This document shows positions 45,842 to 58,265 of a stretch of DNA of 64,000 bases, in pieces. The position numbers were made by a program, and so were the translations under genes. This DNA is from Favolaschia claudopus (Eukaryota; Basidiomycota; Agaricomycetes; Agaricales; Mycenaceae). The stretch covers positions 1 to 64,000 of the forward strand of contig JAWWNJ010000306.1 of assembly GCA_037176885.1 (NCBI GenBank), read 5' to 3'. Numbering within the stretch: position 1 is the first letter of the stretch; each line of letters starts with the position of its first letter. The notes below the pieces were generated by a model. It did not search any database, was not told the DNA's origin, and worked only from the letters and a program-made list of their open reading frames with translations.

Positions 45842-47174
45842 ATGTCTCAATTGAAGGCCCAAGCCCAATTTCTTCTGTCTAACGCGGCCGACCATCAGAA
45901 GCGCATCTTGCTTTCCTCCATGACAATGCAGCGATTGTTTTTCACGTCCACCCAATCCGCTGAACTGTTCAAGGTGGTCAGCTCCTTTCTCCAGTCTACT
46001 CGACGACATGGGAAACAAGACACGGACCTCGACTCCGTGGCAGTTGCAACGAGTGGACTGCCCGGAGAGGAAAGCAGCGTAGAAAAAGGCGGCGACTCGA
46101 ATGGCATCTCGAATATTGCCAATGCCACAGGCAAGTGCACGCACCTCTGATCTTGCCTTCTTACAATGTTCTTCAAGGCTTTTCCGATTTGCCCCCTGAA
46201 CTGGGTCTGCGTGTTGTTGACCATCTCCCTTACGCCGACCGATGTCGTTTCGCACAAACCTCGAACTACGCTGCAGCACTCGCCGCCGAAACTCTACAGT
46301 CTGCCGCCGCCAAACTGCTAGCCAGTTTTTTCCCTCCTCTACGAGGACGTCAAGATGATGCAGACCGCCACCGGCGCCGCATTCTATGGACTGGCAGTAG
46401 ACGCGCTCCTGAGAACGACTGAAGACTGCCTCGAAGTGACTCGTCTCGAACTCGTCGTACCGAAGGCGTGTGGGGCGGTAGTGGCGCGGTTCTTGGCCTT
46501 AGCCTCTCAGTATACCATTGCGTCGGACGACTCGGAGGACAACGTCGCTGTCCTCAACGTCTGCGCTGTGTGGATCCTAACGTCAGTCTCGCGCAAGATA
46601 ATCGTACTTGAATGTGACACTTCGAATCCGCTCGATGTGATAGCCCGCTCTCCCATAACAAGCCTGTACAATGCCTGGACTGCCAACGAACTATGGATCG
46701 GCTACGCGAACCTCACAGCTAGCGGGGTCGCATACGCTACGTCGCTCAACTTTCCGCTCCTCTCCCCGCCCTCTGCGCATCGAAAAATGTGGCGAGTCAT
46801 GCGCCAGTGCATGCAGGCAGGGCACGTCCTTTCCCTCCGAGGTTACACATGTCCCCACATCTGCGGTGTTGACGTGAGCTGCCCTGCGACTCTGCGCACG
46901 AGCTGCGACGCAGGCTGTGCCATAAGCCGTTTTCCAGTATGGAGATACTCCTCTGAGTCCGTCGCATCGGCACCAGTATGCTGGTCTATGGGAGGCGGCG
47001 GGTGTGCGCAAGGCCATCTAGCCAACGGAGTCCGCACTCGCCGCTTGAGTTCAGACGTTCACGGTAATGCTTCTTCACAGGAACTTGCTATATACTCATC
47101 TCTCTGTTGCAGACGAGAATTGGCGCGGAGTTATTCGATTGTATTTGCAATCCACCGCTCCGCCGTCCTTGTAG
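45842..47174 (+). CDS. F-box protein, member 1 of a three-gene paralog set, one frame break
   Basis: ATG 45842 gives MSQLKAQAQFLLSNAADHQK, then QRLFFTSTQSAELFKVVSSF. A 47-nt intron with GC-AG ends (46131-46177, G|GCAAGT) joins to an F-box GFSDLPPELGLRVVDHLPYADRCRFAQTS. The frame breaks at a T6 run (46326-46331) and resumes as YEDVKMMQTATGAAFYG. The C-terminal half has CPATLRTSCDAGC, FPVWRYSSES and CWSMGGGGCAQG. A last intron leads to DENWRGVIRLYLQSTAPPSL with a stop at 47172-47174. This copy keeps the clearest F-box of the set. The rest resembles uncharacterised mushroom proteins with a GS...DLD pattern. Function is unknown; the F-box suggests an SCF link. Confidence 0.65.
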
Positions 47175-48393
47175 CGGCTACACCATGCAGTACTCTGTCC
47201 GTGGCGCATAAAGACGACATCCGTCGACGACTGCGACAGCACGGCGACGCGTTTCACCCTCTCCTCGATACTCGTAGTCTGTATCGCGCCTTTGCGCCTG
47301 GAATAGAATGATACGCTTGTCATGGTATCTCCGTTCTCATTCATCGATGAGGTCTACGGATTGTCCTCGCGCACCTTCACTGGTCTTGTCGTTTTTCGAC
47401 CGCGTCTGAGAAGAGCCTAAGTGACCAAAAATCCTATCCGGTGTGCTTCGCTACAAGAGCCTCAGTGCCTCCGCATATTCCAGAAATCCAAGTATGTGAC
47501 GTGTTCGGAAAAGACGCGCAGTCAGCTCGACGTCGCAAACCAATGAACTCGACGCCCAGCGAGTCCAGGGCGTGTAGCTTTCAAGTACGGCCTTTAGAAA
47601 CAGCTTCAAGTTCAGCCCCAAGTCAAACGGTCCAGGACGAGAACGACGACATGCTCAAAGCCCGCACCCGCAAGTTAGCGAAGGAGGATCTCATTAATTG
47701 TAAGTTGATGGGCGATACATACAAACTAGCTAGTTAACCGATGGTAATTGCGCAAACCGTTTGCTGCTTTGAAGGCCTATTTATATCGGGAGGGTCTTTA
47801 AGTCAGAGAGTCGCAATGCGTCTTAGTAGGAGTTCACGCACTTTCTCCTTGTTTCCCAACACTGAGATGACTGAAATCTATGGAGGTGAGGTCGTACGCC
47901 CAGCTTCGTTGATACACGCCCAGACACGCATCACACAGGTCGCGGTTCAACCCGGTCCACAAACAAGCAGGCATCGACCGGCAACTCGTTTCCAAACAAA
48001 ACTCGTTGTCTATGACACACGCGTCGAAACAGACATGGGCGTTGTTCTAGAACCGGTATCTGCATGTATAGATCGCCTCCCACGGACACATATTTCGCAG
48101 TGCTTGGATCTGTCTGCTTTGAAGAGCACAGTCTTGATGTGAAAGCATGCAAACAAGTGCAGCAGTATTTCAGTGACCGTCTCGCCGGGCAGCTCATTGA
48201 AGCAGTCGGGCTTCCCGTGGAAGTCAGTGTCTGCGTCTTGAGGATCCTCAACTGGCTTGTCGGCGTCCCTCTGCGATGCAAAGCAATCCGAAGTCAAACG
48301 CTTTATGCTGCAACAAGATGAGCGCGTCATGTTGTATTTCACTATCAGAACTCGTTACATGTAATCTGGAGCGCCACCGAACGGCATAGGCCC
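47175..48393. other. Intergenic between convergent genes; weak F-box-like piece
   Basis: On the minus strand near 48200 there is FNELPGETVTEILLHLF, which resembles the start of an F-box, but its frame is not continued convincingly. It may be the remains of another F-box gene. No other gene is supported. Confidence 0.3.
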
Positions 48394-49754
48394 CTACGTC
48401 TGACGAAAGGTACGCCTCAGCTGCCTCCAACCACGCAGTTCCTGAAACAGTCGTTCAGTTCTTGTCCTCTGACCGTTCGGGTACTCACGGTCTGCACACA
48501 CGACGAGATTCACAGGGGCACCGTCCCTCCTCAAAATGCCTTCGCTACACCCAGAACCGCCCATTGTCCAGCACGTCGGGTCTGGTAGGCCTGATTCACC
48601 GGTGTATCGCCATTCCGGGAAAGCAAAGAACCGGCAGCCTGCATCGTCGGAGGACCGCAGCGTTGCAGGACAATTCACGTCTTCACCGCAAATGTGAGGG
48701 CGAGGATACTCATTGAGGTGAACGCGGAATCCGGCTTCCACGTACTTCCGAAATGCAGACCACACAGAGAACCGACGCGCGAATCCGCTCTCGATGGGAT
48801 ACGCTGCAGGCGTCGTGATGACTAACGCCTCCTTGAGGAGTTCCGGATAAGCAAGCCATATCCCGTCTGCGTGCCAAGCAGCAACAACACAGGTGAAGTG
48901 GAATCGCACGACAGCGTCCAGAGGTTCGTCCGTGATCGACTCTATTATGTTGATCTTGAGATTATCGCCCAGCGCAAGACTCCACACAGGACCAAATCCA
49001 ATGCCTTCGACTTCGTCGTAATCCGAATCGTCGGGGACCTTCACTACTCTGTAGCACGCGGCTAGAATGAAGAAATCGGCGACGGCTGGAGCTTTCCCTC
49101 TGCCGGTCACTATGTCCAGTTCGGAAGGGGGACATTGCAAGGTCAGGTCGGGCGAGAGAGATAATCGACGGCCCGACGATAGCGCACCGCGCAGCAGTGA
49201 GAAGGAGACGGACGTCGCTGAACCTGAGCTTGAACCTTGCAAGCAACCTGGTAGCGGACCGCTCCAACACTTCCGGATCGACGTGCGTGTCCCGATTGCG
49301 GTAGTCGGGCGACACGGCTCGGCGAACACGGATACGCGCTCGAAGGCCGGGACCTTCGGGAAGGTCGTCGTCGATGTCTCCTGTATACGAAAGGACACGC
49401 AGGGAATCAGCTTCTTGGAAGACGAGTGAGCGATTGCTACATGCTATACGACGAAAACTCACTGGCTTCGAGCAGAAAGGAGACCAGCGACTCGGCTCGA
49501 GAGCCTGCTTCGGAATCGGAGGAGCCGCTAACAGAACTGTCATTGTCCTCTTCGTCGGCCGGACTTGTACGGTGTTTCTCCTTAACGTCCAGGAATTCGC
49601 TGACTTCGCGAAAATGCTGGCGAGACACCAGAGCTGTGAAGCAGAGTCTCTGCGCACTCATGGAACACAGAGCGACCTTCTTTCTTTTCGAGCTGGCGTT
49701 CGACTGCAGCAACAGCAGTTGTCGAGTCCAAGGTATATCTTCTTCGTCGGTCAT
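48394..49754 (-). CDS. Member 2 of the three-gene paralog set, one frame break
   Basis: ATG 49754 gives MTDEEDIPWTRQLLLLQS, then QRLCFTALVSRQHFREVSEF. After an intron comes DDDLPEGPGLRARIRVRR and RSATRLLARFKLRFSDVRLL. The frame breaks at a G5 run on the plus strand (49127-49131) and resumes as ELDIVTGRGKAPAVADFFIL. The C-terminal half has WSLALGDNLKINIIESITDE, CPATLRSSDDAGCRFFAFPE, WRYTGES and CWTMGGSGCSEG, and stops at 48394. The place held by an F-box in member 1 is degenerate here (LPEGPGL). The GP..LDIV pattern may mark a nucleotidyltransferase-like fold, as a guess. Function is unknown. Confidence 0.65.
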
Positions 49755-51182
49755 GACTGTGCAATGTTAGGCTAGACAACGATACTGCAGGTTGAACTAA
49801 CCGAATCGCAAGAGTCTGGATCCCTGCGCCATCACCGGCCGGTCACTTCCCTGGCCTTTTATGCGCCCGCCTTCGAGGCATCTTCGGTGACTGGATCAGA
49901 CCTGGAGTAAAGAAATGGGCATGGCCGCAAACGGAACGTTCAGTTAGCTCACCAGCCTTATCTGTATGTTGTTTTCAGGCCGCGAGAGAAGACGAAAGGC
50001 GCGTCGACTGAGGTTACGGCCGAATTGAGAAGACATCGATGTAAGAGGAAACATGGTGGGACACGTGACCCCTCCTCTGAATTCCCACCATTGTGTTACA
50101 CTGTAGATCGTTGCCTCGCAACTATTGAAGACCTCTGGGTACATCCTCTTCTGTCTTCGCTGTCGACTCTCAAGGATGTTAGTGTAACTCTGATAGACCT
50201 CCTGTCTCTATATGGTCTGGTCCTTTTCGTCCTCCCTTCTTGTTTCTTGGACTTCAGATTTCTTGACGATCTTCCCATACAAGACCTTACTTTTCCCAAG
50301 ACTACAGTCTTCGCAAACAGCTGTTTTATGATGACGGCTATACCTCGAACTCGCCTGAAAACAGTTGCCCGGTCTTTGAGCACGTCAAGATCGTGTGCAA
50401 TGGTGGTTGATGGCCCACGACCCAACCTCCCTGAATGTTTCCGTACGGAGATCGAAAGGACGTGACTGAAGGAGGAAGAACTTCATTTCAGAATAACGTC
50501 GGAGGATCAAGGAGACATCGCCGGCCCGGTACAGAAACCTTGTCCTTCTCGCAATAAGGGAAACCATTAAGGTTCGGACCCGAAGCTCCAGATTGACGAT
50601 CGGGGCTTTGCAGCTCGTCAGATCTCACCGGAAAAGGCAAGGACGACCTCGGCAAATCGCGTAGCCTAATCGGGCGTCACCTCACACTCCATTAAGGCAA
50701 TACACTTTTTCTGCTCGCCTTGGAATGTCTCGACCGCTTTTGGAGACTTCCACGCACGTCCGCTTTGTCTTGGAGACGCGCTTCGCTACTTGACTTCCCT
50801 TGCTTTCCAGTTTCAGACCCTACACGGAGCCATTCCCGTCCAGGGTTCAAGCGTCGCACCTCGGATCTCGTCCAAACATGTTCCTCGCAACCAACGAATG
50901 TGTGTGTAACGCCGAAAAAAAAAACACTCGCCGCGCGTCTCAATTACCCCTATGAATGCAGTCCAACTTCGCCGAGGCAACTCAATATGAAGCACCTTCT
51001 ACGGAATTTGAACTCATTCAGTCCTATTTTAGTTTCCTTGAACCTACGACAAAAGAAGGCGAGAAAAAAACCTCGCCGCTTCTCGCGCGTCTATTCAGTT
51101 CCTGGCTTATAAAATCTTTGGAGTGCATTTCGTCGACTCCGTGGACTCTGCTCTAAATCACATCCTCGCTCGCGAACTGAAC
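49755..51182. other. 1.4 kb without a recognised gene
   Basis: Open frames at 50025-50465 and 50720-51112 lack motifs and start codons in a good context. I cannot assign them. A run of nine A bases lies near 50918. The promoter of the exonuclease gene must be near 51100-51182. Confidence 0.35.
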
Positions 51183-52198
51183 ATGGACTCACAAGAACCC
51201 CGCTTCGCCCCCGATTCCGCAGCCATTCGAATAAATTTGGGGTCGACAGACGTGAGCATCAACGTCCTTGCAAACAACCACTGACGTCCTCTAGCTCGCT
51301 CCACTGGAGCTCACCTTCAAGGCGTTCCTCCTCACGGACGTTGAGGAGGCCAACAAGCACCTCGATTCCATCCAATCTCACTCTGTTGTCGGCCTGGACA
51401 CAGAATACAAGGTAAACGACGCGTCTGTAACTGCAAATCTATAAACCTAACCCTCGTGGCAGACCGGAAGCGGCAACCAACCCCGCGAGGCCAAGCTCTG
51501 CGTAGTGCAGATAGCGGTCGAGCGGCGAGTCTACGTCCTCGACATGACCGCCATGCAAAGTACGAACATACAAGCGATCAAGCCCCAGCTAACCCTTTAC
51601 AGCCTGCCCGGACGATTTACGCAGAATCCTGGAGGACCCGTCGATCATAAAATGCGGCGCGGGCTTAAACTCCGACGCTCAAGTGCTCTGGACGGCACTG
51701 CACGTCAATGCCCGCAGCTTCCGCGATATCGGCCACATGGCACGCCTTGCCTTCCCGATCTACTATCGGAAACACGCCAACCCTTTGTCGATGCAGCGAT
51801 GCGTCGGGGACATCCTGCACCGCGTTATGGATAAGACCGACCAAAGAGCCGATTGGCATCTCGGGTTGACCGACACCACGGGCGGCCGAGACGTCCAGAA
51901 GCTATTCCGCTGTACGCGTTCACCTGCTCCTCGAAGCTTTGAGCCTTTATTGACCTTACAATCAGACGCCGCCCTCGACGCCCAAGCAAGTCTCGAGGTA
52001 TACAGGGTTCTCGATGACTGTCTTCTAGAGACAGCGATGCAGAGGAAAGTCTACATTCCCGGCGAATGGCTGACCTATGACTGCGTCGAAGGCAAAGCGA
52101 TGAGAATCGCCACGGACATAAACGACAAATACGTAGAGTGGTCGTGCAACATCTGCCCATGGTTTGTCTCCGGCGTGTTCAGTAACTTCTGGCGTTAA
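51183..52198 (+). CDS. DEDDy 3'-5' exonuclease (RNase D / WRN-exo type)
   Basis: Five exons, 51183-51251, 51295-51411, 51463-51559, 51603-51911 and 51966-52198, join in phase to 274 residues. Exo I is VVGLDTEYK (D and E). A CVVQIAVERRVYVLDM strand follows. Exo II is IIKCGAGLNSDAQVLW (D). Exo III is YAALDAQASLEVY, where the Tyr codon is completed across the last intron. All four acidic residues and the Tyr of the DEDDy group are present. Introns are 43-54 nt. Such enzymes trim DNA or RNA 3' ends (family knowledge). The protein is a stand-alone exonuclease with no helicase part. The gene is intact, unlike its F-box neighbours. Confidence 0.9.
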
Positions 52199-52956
52199 AT
52201 ATTACAAATGTACTGCTCGGACTCGTCTAAATGATCTCTGCGCTTCAGTATTCGAACGGCATTGAATAGAAGTCGACTCGCCATTCGGGCATTGGCCTCC
52301 AGTCGCCTAAATCGACCACGCAAACGGCCATCCATTGAACCTACAGTCCTCGCCGCTTCGAAGACCGACACGGGAGCACGCCGAACAACTACCCTGCCAC
52401 TACATCTCACGCCAAAACGAGAACCGAACACACCTAAGGAAAGAAAAAGACTGGTTGTCTACATGTCCGTCGACCCAAACAGTATTGGATATATTCAAAA
52501 TGACCTTGAGTGAGCATACATATCAAAAAACTAGTGGCGGGCCCTTTCAGAATACCGAGGCGTCCAGGCTTTGCATACAAACGAACACGATTTATCTGAA
52601 TACACAGGCATGGCACAAAACGACGCGAAGGCAATGGCAAGAAAAAGATAATGCTCCAGCACCTCGGTGAACCTCCGACGCCGTCAACTCAAGGGACAGA
52701 TTCGTGCGGACGCCGTTCGGCATGAAATGAAGAGGCTCTGTGTCAGTGAAGCGCACTGACGCCGCCGTCTACTTCGAGCGGTGAACGGAGGGGAGCACGA
52801 ACAGCTAGAGCGAGGAGCCCGGTCAAGCGACTGCTGGCCGACTCGCCGTTCACGTATATTCACTGATGCGAAGTACAGTTCTACCGCACCCTACTTCCTT
52901 CAATGTGATCATCCGCTGCCCCCCTCTTTCAAGCCCTGTCGCCCATAGATCGAACT
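52199..52956. other. Intergenic between convergent genes
   Basis: About 760 bp between the exonuclease stop and the zinc-knuckle gene stop. No frame has recognisable motifs. Confidence 0.45.
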
Positions 52957-53858
52957 TCAGTTCGGTTTCTTGAAGTCACCTTCATCCGCCTTGTCTGCCC
53001 GCGACTCCCTTCTCGAACGACGATCGGGGCAGGACGTGCGGTTGTGGCCTTCTCCTCTGCATATGCTGCACCGACCACGACCCCGCCAGGGGACGCGCGG
53101 AGTATTTCGTTTTGCGTTTAGGGGTTCCGGGCATGTCTTATAGTAGTGGCCTCGCTGCCTGCAGTTCGTACACCTGACTATCCTGACGTGAGATTCTGTG
53201 TAGCTTGGCCGTCAGTCCTGCTGCCTGCATCGAGACGGAGACAGACCTTCAATTTGTACGCCACATGTTGGCAAGTCCACCTTCGCCTTTGCAGGGTAAT
53301 AGACAGGCGTTGACGCCAGAGAAACGGGGCACGTCTTGCGATAGTGTCCGCGCTTCTTGCAAAACCCACACCGAACCGTTTTCGTGGACCCCTCTTCCTG
53401 ACTTGACTTCGAATCGCCGTAGCCGTTGTCCGACTGTACGCGGCTGTCAGCTCCCACGAGGACGGTGGAAAGACTCTACACACGTCTGTGTGGTATGCTT
53501 CGGGTATCAGAACGGAATAGCATGCACTTGTACTGGTCTGCGCGTCTGACTCCTGTAGACGAGCGAACGCGAGAGGCAGAGTTGAGACAGGGAACAATCG
53601 ACCAAGAAAATAGAAAACTCGCCTTGATCTCCACCACTCTGAACGGAGAGTCACTCGAGTCGCATGGAACCGTCGTGATTTTACTGACTGCCAGCTGCAA
53701 AGAATGTTGTCGCCTCAGATCGAAATTGACAGACAAGGAAGGAAGCTGACTTTGTCCACCGACGCGTCGGGGATCGCTTGAAGCTGGAGATCGTCTGAAG
53801 TGCCCCGCGTTGCGGCCTTCTCCGGCAGAGGCGCGCACAGTAATCGACTGATGTGCAT
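52957..53858 (-). CDS. Protein with three CCHC zinc knuckles, 5' structure uncertain
   Basis: Three C-x2-C-x4-H-x4-C knuckles are read: CGFCKKRGHYRKTC (about 53370-53330), then after an intron CTNCRQRGHYYKTC (about 53175-53130) and CSICRGEGHNRTSC (about 53075-53035). The protein ends DKADEGDFKKPN with a stop at 52957-52959. The intron between knuckles 1 and 2 joins IE|V in phase, so each knuckle is preceded by a V-R-C or R-C. Upstream exons are less clear: ATG 53858 gives MHISRLLCAPLPEKAATRG, but the joins to the first knuckle are not certain. Zinc knuckles bind single-stranded nucleic acid (family knowledge). It could be a cellular protein or derive from a mobile element; no Gag or integrase part is seen. 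Confidence 0.6.
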
Positions 53859-56423
53859 GGATCGCACTGAAGGGACTTTGAAAGCTTCACATCCTTTATA
53901 TGCCCGCGTCCCGAGTTGACATCAGAAAAACGGCTCCTAGCTCAAAACACCTCGAAGAAACAAGCCCGACAAAGTGCTCGGATAGGACAAAAGGATCGGG
54001 AGACCACGAGGAAGCCGATTATGGTAGTACAGAAAAGCCAAATGTGTCTAAAGAATTAGCGAGAATGGACACGACTTGTGCCGGAAAACGAAGACATGAA
54101 ATTCCTTTTAACTTTGACCTGAGGAGCCGCCTTTTATGTCCTTGCGCGGATTCACAGTCCATACACGGTGCTGCCTGTATCGAGCTAGTATGTCGTACGC
54201 TTCATAGTACCTGGTTACCTTGCATGGACGACCTCTTTGCGGGCGCTGTCTTGGGACTTGCCCTTCTGTTGCTCCTTTGACCGAAGCGCGTCACTTCTTA
54301 CCTTCGTTTCCCTGGACATCGACCATAAACTTGGTTCAGGGGTGGACAGGGCCGGCACTTGGTCGACTCCAACTTACTAACCTCGAATTCGTTCACTGAG
54401 GGCAATGGTTGGTCAATAGACGTGGGGAACAGTTCTGCAAACCCGCTAGAAACGATTCACTGTCGCCTCGAGGAAAACGGTCGCGCTCAGGGACCTCAGA
54501 GCGAAAGATCACCTCAGACAAGGCAGATTTGTAATACTTGATTACGCACCGTCGGCTAAGGCCGAACCATCACCGTTACGGCATAAATCAACTACCCCGA
54601 GTCTGAGTCACGCGTCAATTCTCTTCACCATGAACGCGGTTGGTGGACACGACGATAAACTGCCTTCCGCACTCCTGCTTATCTTTCTCCTTGATGTCCT
54701 GCTTCGCTCTTTTACTGGACGGTCTTCAAGGAATCACGCGCCGCGTGCAAAGAGGTCTGGGGACTTGGCGCCACAACACTAGAACTTAGAAGCGCTGTGC
54801 ACTACTGGACGAGGACAGTCGTATTCCGTCCTCAACAACTCAGCCCTGTGCATACCCTCTTCACAATGAACAGGTACTTTACGCACCCGACCAAGACCAC
54901 GCCTGCAACGCCTCCAGTCTCCAATACGGACCTTGCTGCGTCTGGAACCTCACCGCCTCACAATACCTTTCCACCGCGTTCAAGACCTGAGCAGTGCATC
55001 TGCGATACTCTCCGAGAATTGCAGAAGATCAGCGCCAACGCTTGCGATTTATTCTGCAAAGTCCCCTGCGCGCCCTAGATATCAGCGTAGATACATCTGC
55101 TTCTCGTCTTACACGCTCTTGCAGCGAATGTATAAGCGCTACACTGCACATTAAATCAAGATGCTTCCTGTGACGACACGCCATGCTCGTCCTCGAGACA
55201 CCCGAGGCATCTGTCACTCCATCATCGTCAAGTTGCCACTCGCCTCCCTCCTGAGGTACCTGCTGAAATGCAGGAGCAGCTAGCCGAGGCTGCGTTCTTT
55301 GACGCCCTTGGACATCTCGAACTAGACATCGTCGACTTCGATGACATGGAAAACGTCGTCCATATGATCCTCCCTGAACTCGCCCGACTCCTTTTCTTCC
55401 TCCGTGTACACGGACCTGCGTGTCTCGGGAATTCTACCCTTGCACGCTCCTGTTGTCGGAGACGGCGGTCTGCGACACGTCCACAGCTTTTCACCATCTG
55501 CACTGCGTTCCAGCCCCGTGACTGTCTGGCATCGACTCACCGTTAGTCAGTCCACGCTTTTCTTTTCTTTTTGCTTTCACGGTCTTCGCAATTGAAAGCG
55601 TTGAGCACCCATTGTCGTCGCGAACCTCGAGGGAGAGCTTGTGCACTTCGCTGAAAGGCTGCACATCACAACCCTGGGTCGAACTGCAAGGAGAGGCTGG
55701 AAGGATGCCCTACACGGAAACTTCGCAGAGGGGACGCGCAAACAACAAAGAAGAACTAGAGGATCTCGACCTGGGTCAGACAAAGTTCGGTGCGGCGTGC
55801 AGTCGGACATACCGATACCAAACGAGGTTAGCCTTCGACTCGACGCGGCGCTTTTCCTCTTCTGGTTTTAGGTTCTATATACTCCTTTGCCTTGCAGCTC
55901 TGCGACTCGAATCAGATTGTTTTGATCTAACCACGTCCCTCAATCGCCGCAAGAATATGAACGGGCTACCTGTCATAGGCTTCGCTTCTCCGCCTCGAAC
56001 CCCATGCAGTCGCAGGCGCCTTGTACTTTCAAGAGAAAATCTTGTCTCTTTCTCGATAAGGTTTCGACTTCGGCTCTGTAAAGCATGTGGCAGTGAGCGT
56101 ACCGTTTCTGACGTGATTTCTCTCCTTTGGGGCGTGGAATCTTCTCAGAACAGCTTCTTGGCTAGACTACGTCCCTGAAAACGCGCCCGCTGCAAATATG
56201 CTACTTTCCGCCTTCACTGCGCTGCGCTGCTGCACACAGTGACCCTTCGTAACTTGCAGCGACGTCCATCCGTGCGGTTGCGGTTAAGGGAGTTCGGCGA
56301 ACAAAACTCACATGCAGCGACCTTGTCTTCGTGATCCTACCCTAAACGGTCAGTTCCTTTTTCGAAAACTGCGTCTGCTGAATCAGAGCAGCACTGTCCG
56401 TCACCTCGCTTCCCAAGGAGGTT
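53859..56423. other. 2.5 kb without a confident gene
   Basis: A short plus-strand frame at 54866-55078 (MNRYFTHPTKTTPATPPVSN) may be the first exon of a gene. Around 55268-55430 there is EAAFFDALGHLELDIVDFDD. Another plus frame at 55612-56178 lacks motifs. Near 54630 DDKLPSALLLIFLLDVLLRS recalls an F-box start. These may be parts of one or two decayed F-box genes, but I cannot join them. Confidence 0.3.
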
Positions 56424-57638
56424 TTGCATCGAATAGCGGGCTTCGTTCCCAGCCGCTTCGACTCTGATCCATCGTCTTGGATGGATAACATACATCGTCT
56501 CCGAGCCGTGTGTCGCATTTGGAGGGAAGTTGTCCTCACAGACCCGACCTTTTTTTCCAAAATCTTGGTCCACAGCAAGAAGCGGCCGGGACTGTATTCG
56601 AGACTGGCTCGATGCCTCAGGCACCACAGATCTCACCATGTTCTTCGCACTTGGTTGCGACGGAGAGGACGCGATGGAAGATTACGTCGCAATGCGGGAT
56701 TTTTGGAACATCCTCGCACCCTGCATGCATCGGTGCCAAAAAATCTACTACCACGCGCACACTCCTATGGGCACCAACCTTCTCTTTGGCATGCTCAAGA
56801 AACTCGACGCAGAAATAGTACCTGTATGGCATCTCGTTGCAGAGGACGACCTCACCATTCATTTCCCGCAAATCTTCATCTCCGCGTCTACTCGCGTGCA
56901 ACATGTCGTCGCACAACGTTGTGCGCTAGGCATTCTACCACCCTCTCTGACATCGTTGCAGTTAAGCGACGTGTCCCCGGACTTTGACCTCACTGGCACC
57001 CAAATCCGGGACGCACTGTCTGCCGCACCTGCTCTGAAACATCTTCTGGTACACGACGTGTCCGTGTATGACGACGACGTCCCCACGTCTTGTGCTCCCT
57101 GCGTTGACCTCGTTCAGTTTTCGCTCTTCGTCTCCCGCAGAGGCAAACTTCCTCAGGATAATCGATCTACCGGAGCTGCTCCACCTTGTCCTTCAAGTCG
57201 AGGACCACGAAGTCTTCGAGACTGTTTCAAAATCCCTCAACCATGGTTCGAAGACGGTGAAGGTCGAACTCGCTATAACCTCTGGCTGCTTGCGCTGTAT
57301 GCGCAGCTTCTTCAGGGCAATGCCTGAGCTCCGTTGGCTGCATATCACCGGCTCGGACGACCACGTAGAGACCGTCATCGGTGCTCTGGTGCTGAGCTCG
57401 CCCGACCTCTTTCGATCCGTGCGACGCATGGAGTTTGGCAATCAGTTGGACAAAGAACTGGTGGTGGGACTTTGCCGCGCTCTGGCTTCCCGATCGTCAT
57501 CGGTGGGGGGTCGTTTCACGCGCGAGCAACGTGATGGAAGGACACGTCGACTTGCAGCGCATTTGCATGCAGGACGGGGACATTGTCGACAAATACCAAC
57601 GCGTAGTTCACGGAGGGACCTGGGACGACGAAAAGTAG
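56424..57638 (+). pseudogene. F-box/Leu-rich-repeat locus with frame breaks
   Basis: Near 56450-56570 the F-box end reads SSWMDNIHRLRAVCRIWREV. After a break near 56583 the frame continues as RDCIRDWLDASGTTDL, MFFALGCDGEDAMEDYVAMR, PPSLTSLQLSDVSPDFDL and APALKHLLVHDVSVYDD. A second break near 57075 leads to LVLPALTSFSFRSSSPAEAN and LPELLHLVLQVEDHEVFETV. A third near 57520 leads to VMEGHVDLQRICMQDGDIV, ending at 57638. The breaks do not fit GT-AG introns. The content is typical of the mushroom F-box/LRR family. No good start codon was found. Confidence 0.6.
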
Positions 57639-58265
57639 TGCGCTGATTGTTGCAATGACACGAGAACATCTTAGCCGTAAATCTGGCCCGATATTTTTTT
57701 TGCTCCTCGATCTTCCTTCGCATGCGCGTAGACTCCAGCCGGGAAGTCGACGTATATAGCTGTCGATACCTTCTCAGCCTTTACCTGTATATTCTGCAAA
57801 ACACTTGCACGAACGTTACTAGACTCTGCTTCTGGGCTCCTAATGTTTGCTGTCCTGTTGCGACTCCGTTGCTGCGTCTCCTGAGGCGACGCTAACGACC
57901 TCCGCAACTCGGAGCAAAGAAATTATATCTCAATCTAATAGATCGAGTGCTGACGAAAGCTTATCTTCATTATCACTTAAATGTCTCCATATTGTTCATG
58001 ACCGTGATAATGGTCTCGCACTGCGCGAATACGTCAGGGAGTCGCCCACAAGCAGAAATTCGACGCGAGCATTGCAAATGGGAAACGAGAATGGAGTATT
58101 TTGATGCGCATCGAACAACAACGGTCTCGTACTGCCACACTCAGCTCCGACCCTCCACACTCGAATATCCCTGAACTGCAGTGTAAACCTTCTGAGCTGA
58201 ACGTCCTCGTCTCTCCTCCATCACGTTACTGTTCCTCTCGTCACCCGTATCTCATTTCCCTCAGG
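57639..58265. other. Intergenic between convergent loci
   Basis: About 630 bp. Short open frames on the plus strand have no motif. Nothing can be supported. Confidence 0.4.

Noticed and set aside
48010..48342. Separate F-box gene on the minus strand
   Set aside because: Only a short ELPGETVTEILLHLF piece fits; the rest of the frame does not continue as an F-box protein, so I kept it only as a remark.
51930..51990. Loss of the catalytic Tyr in the exonuclease
   Set aside because: The Tyr appears once the 54-nt intron at 51912-51965 is removed.
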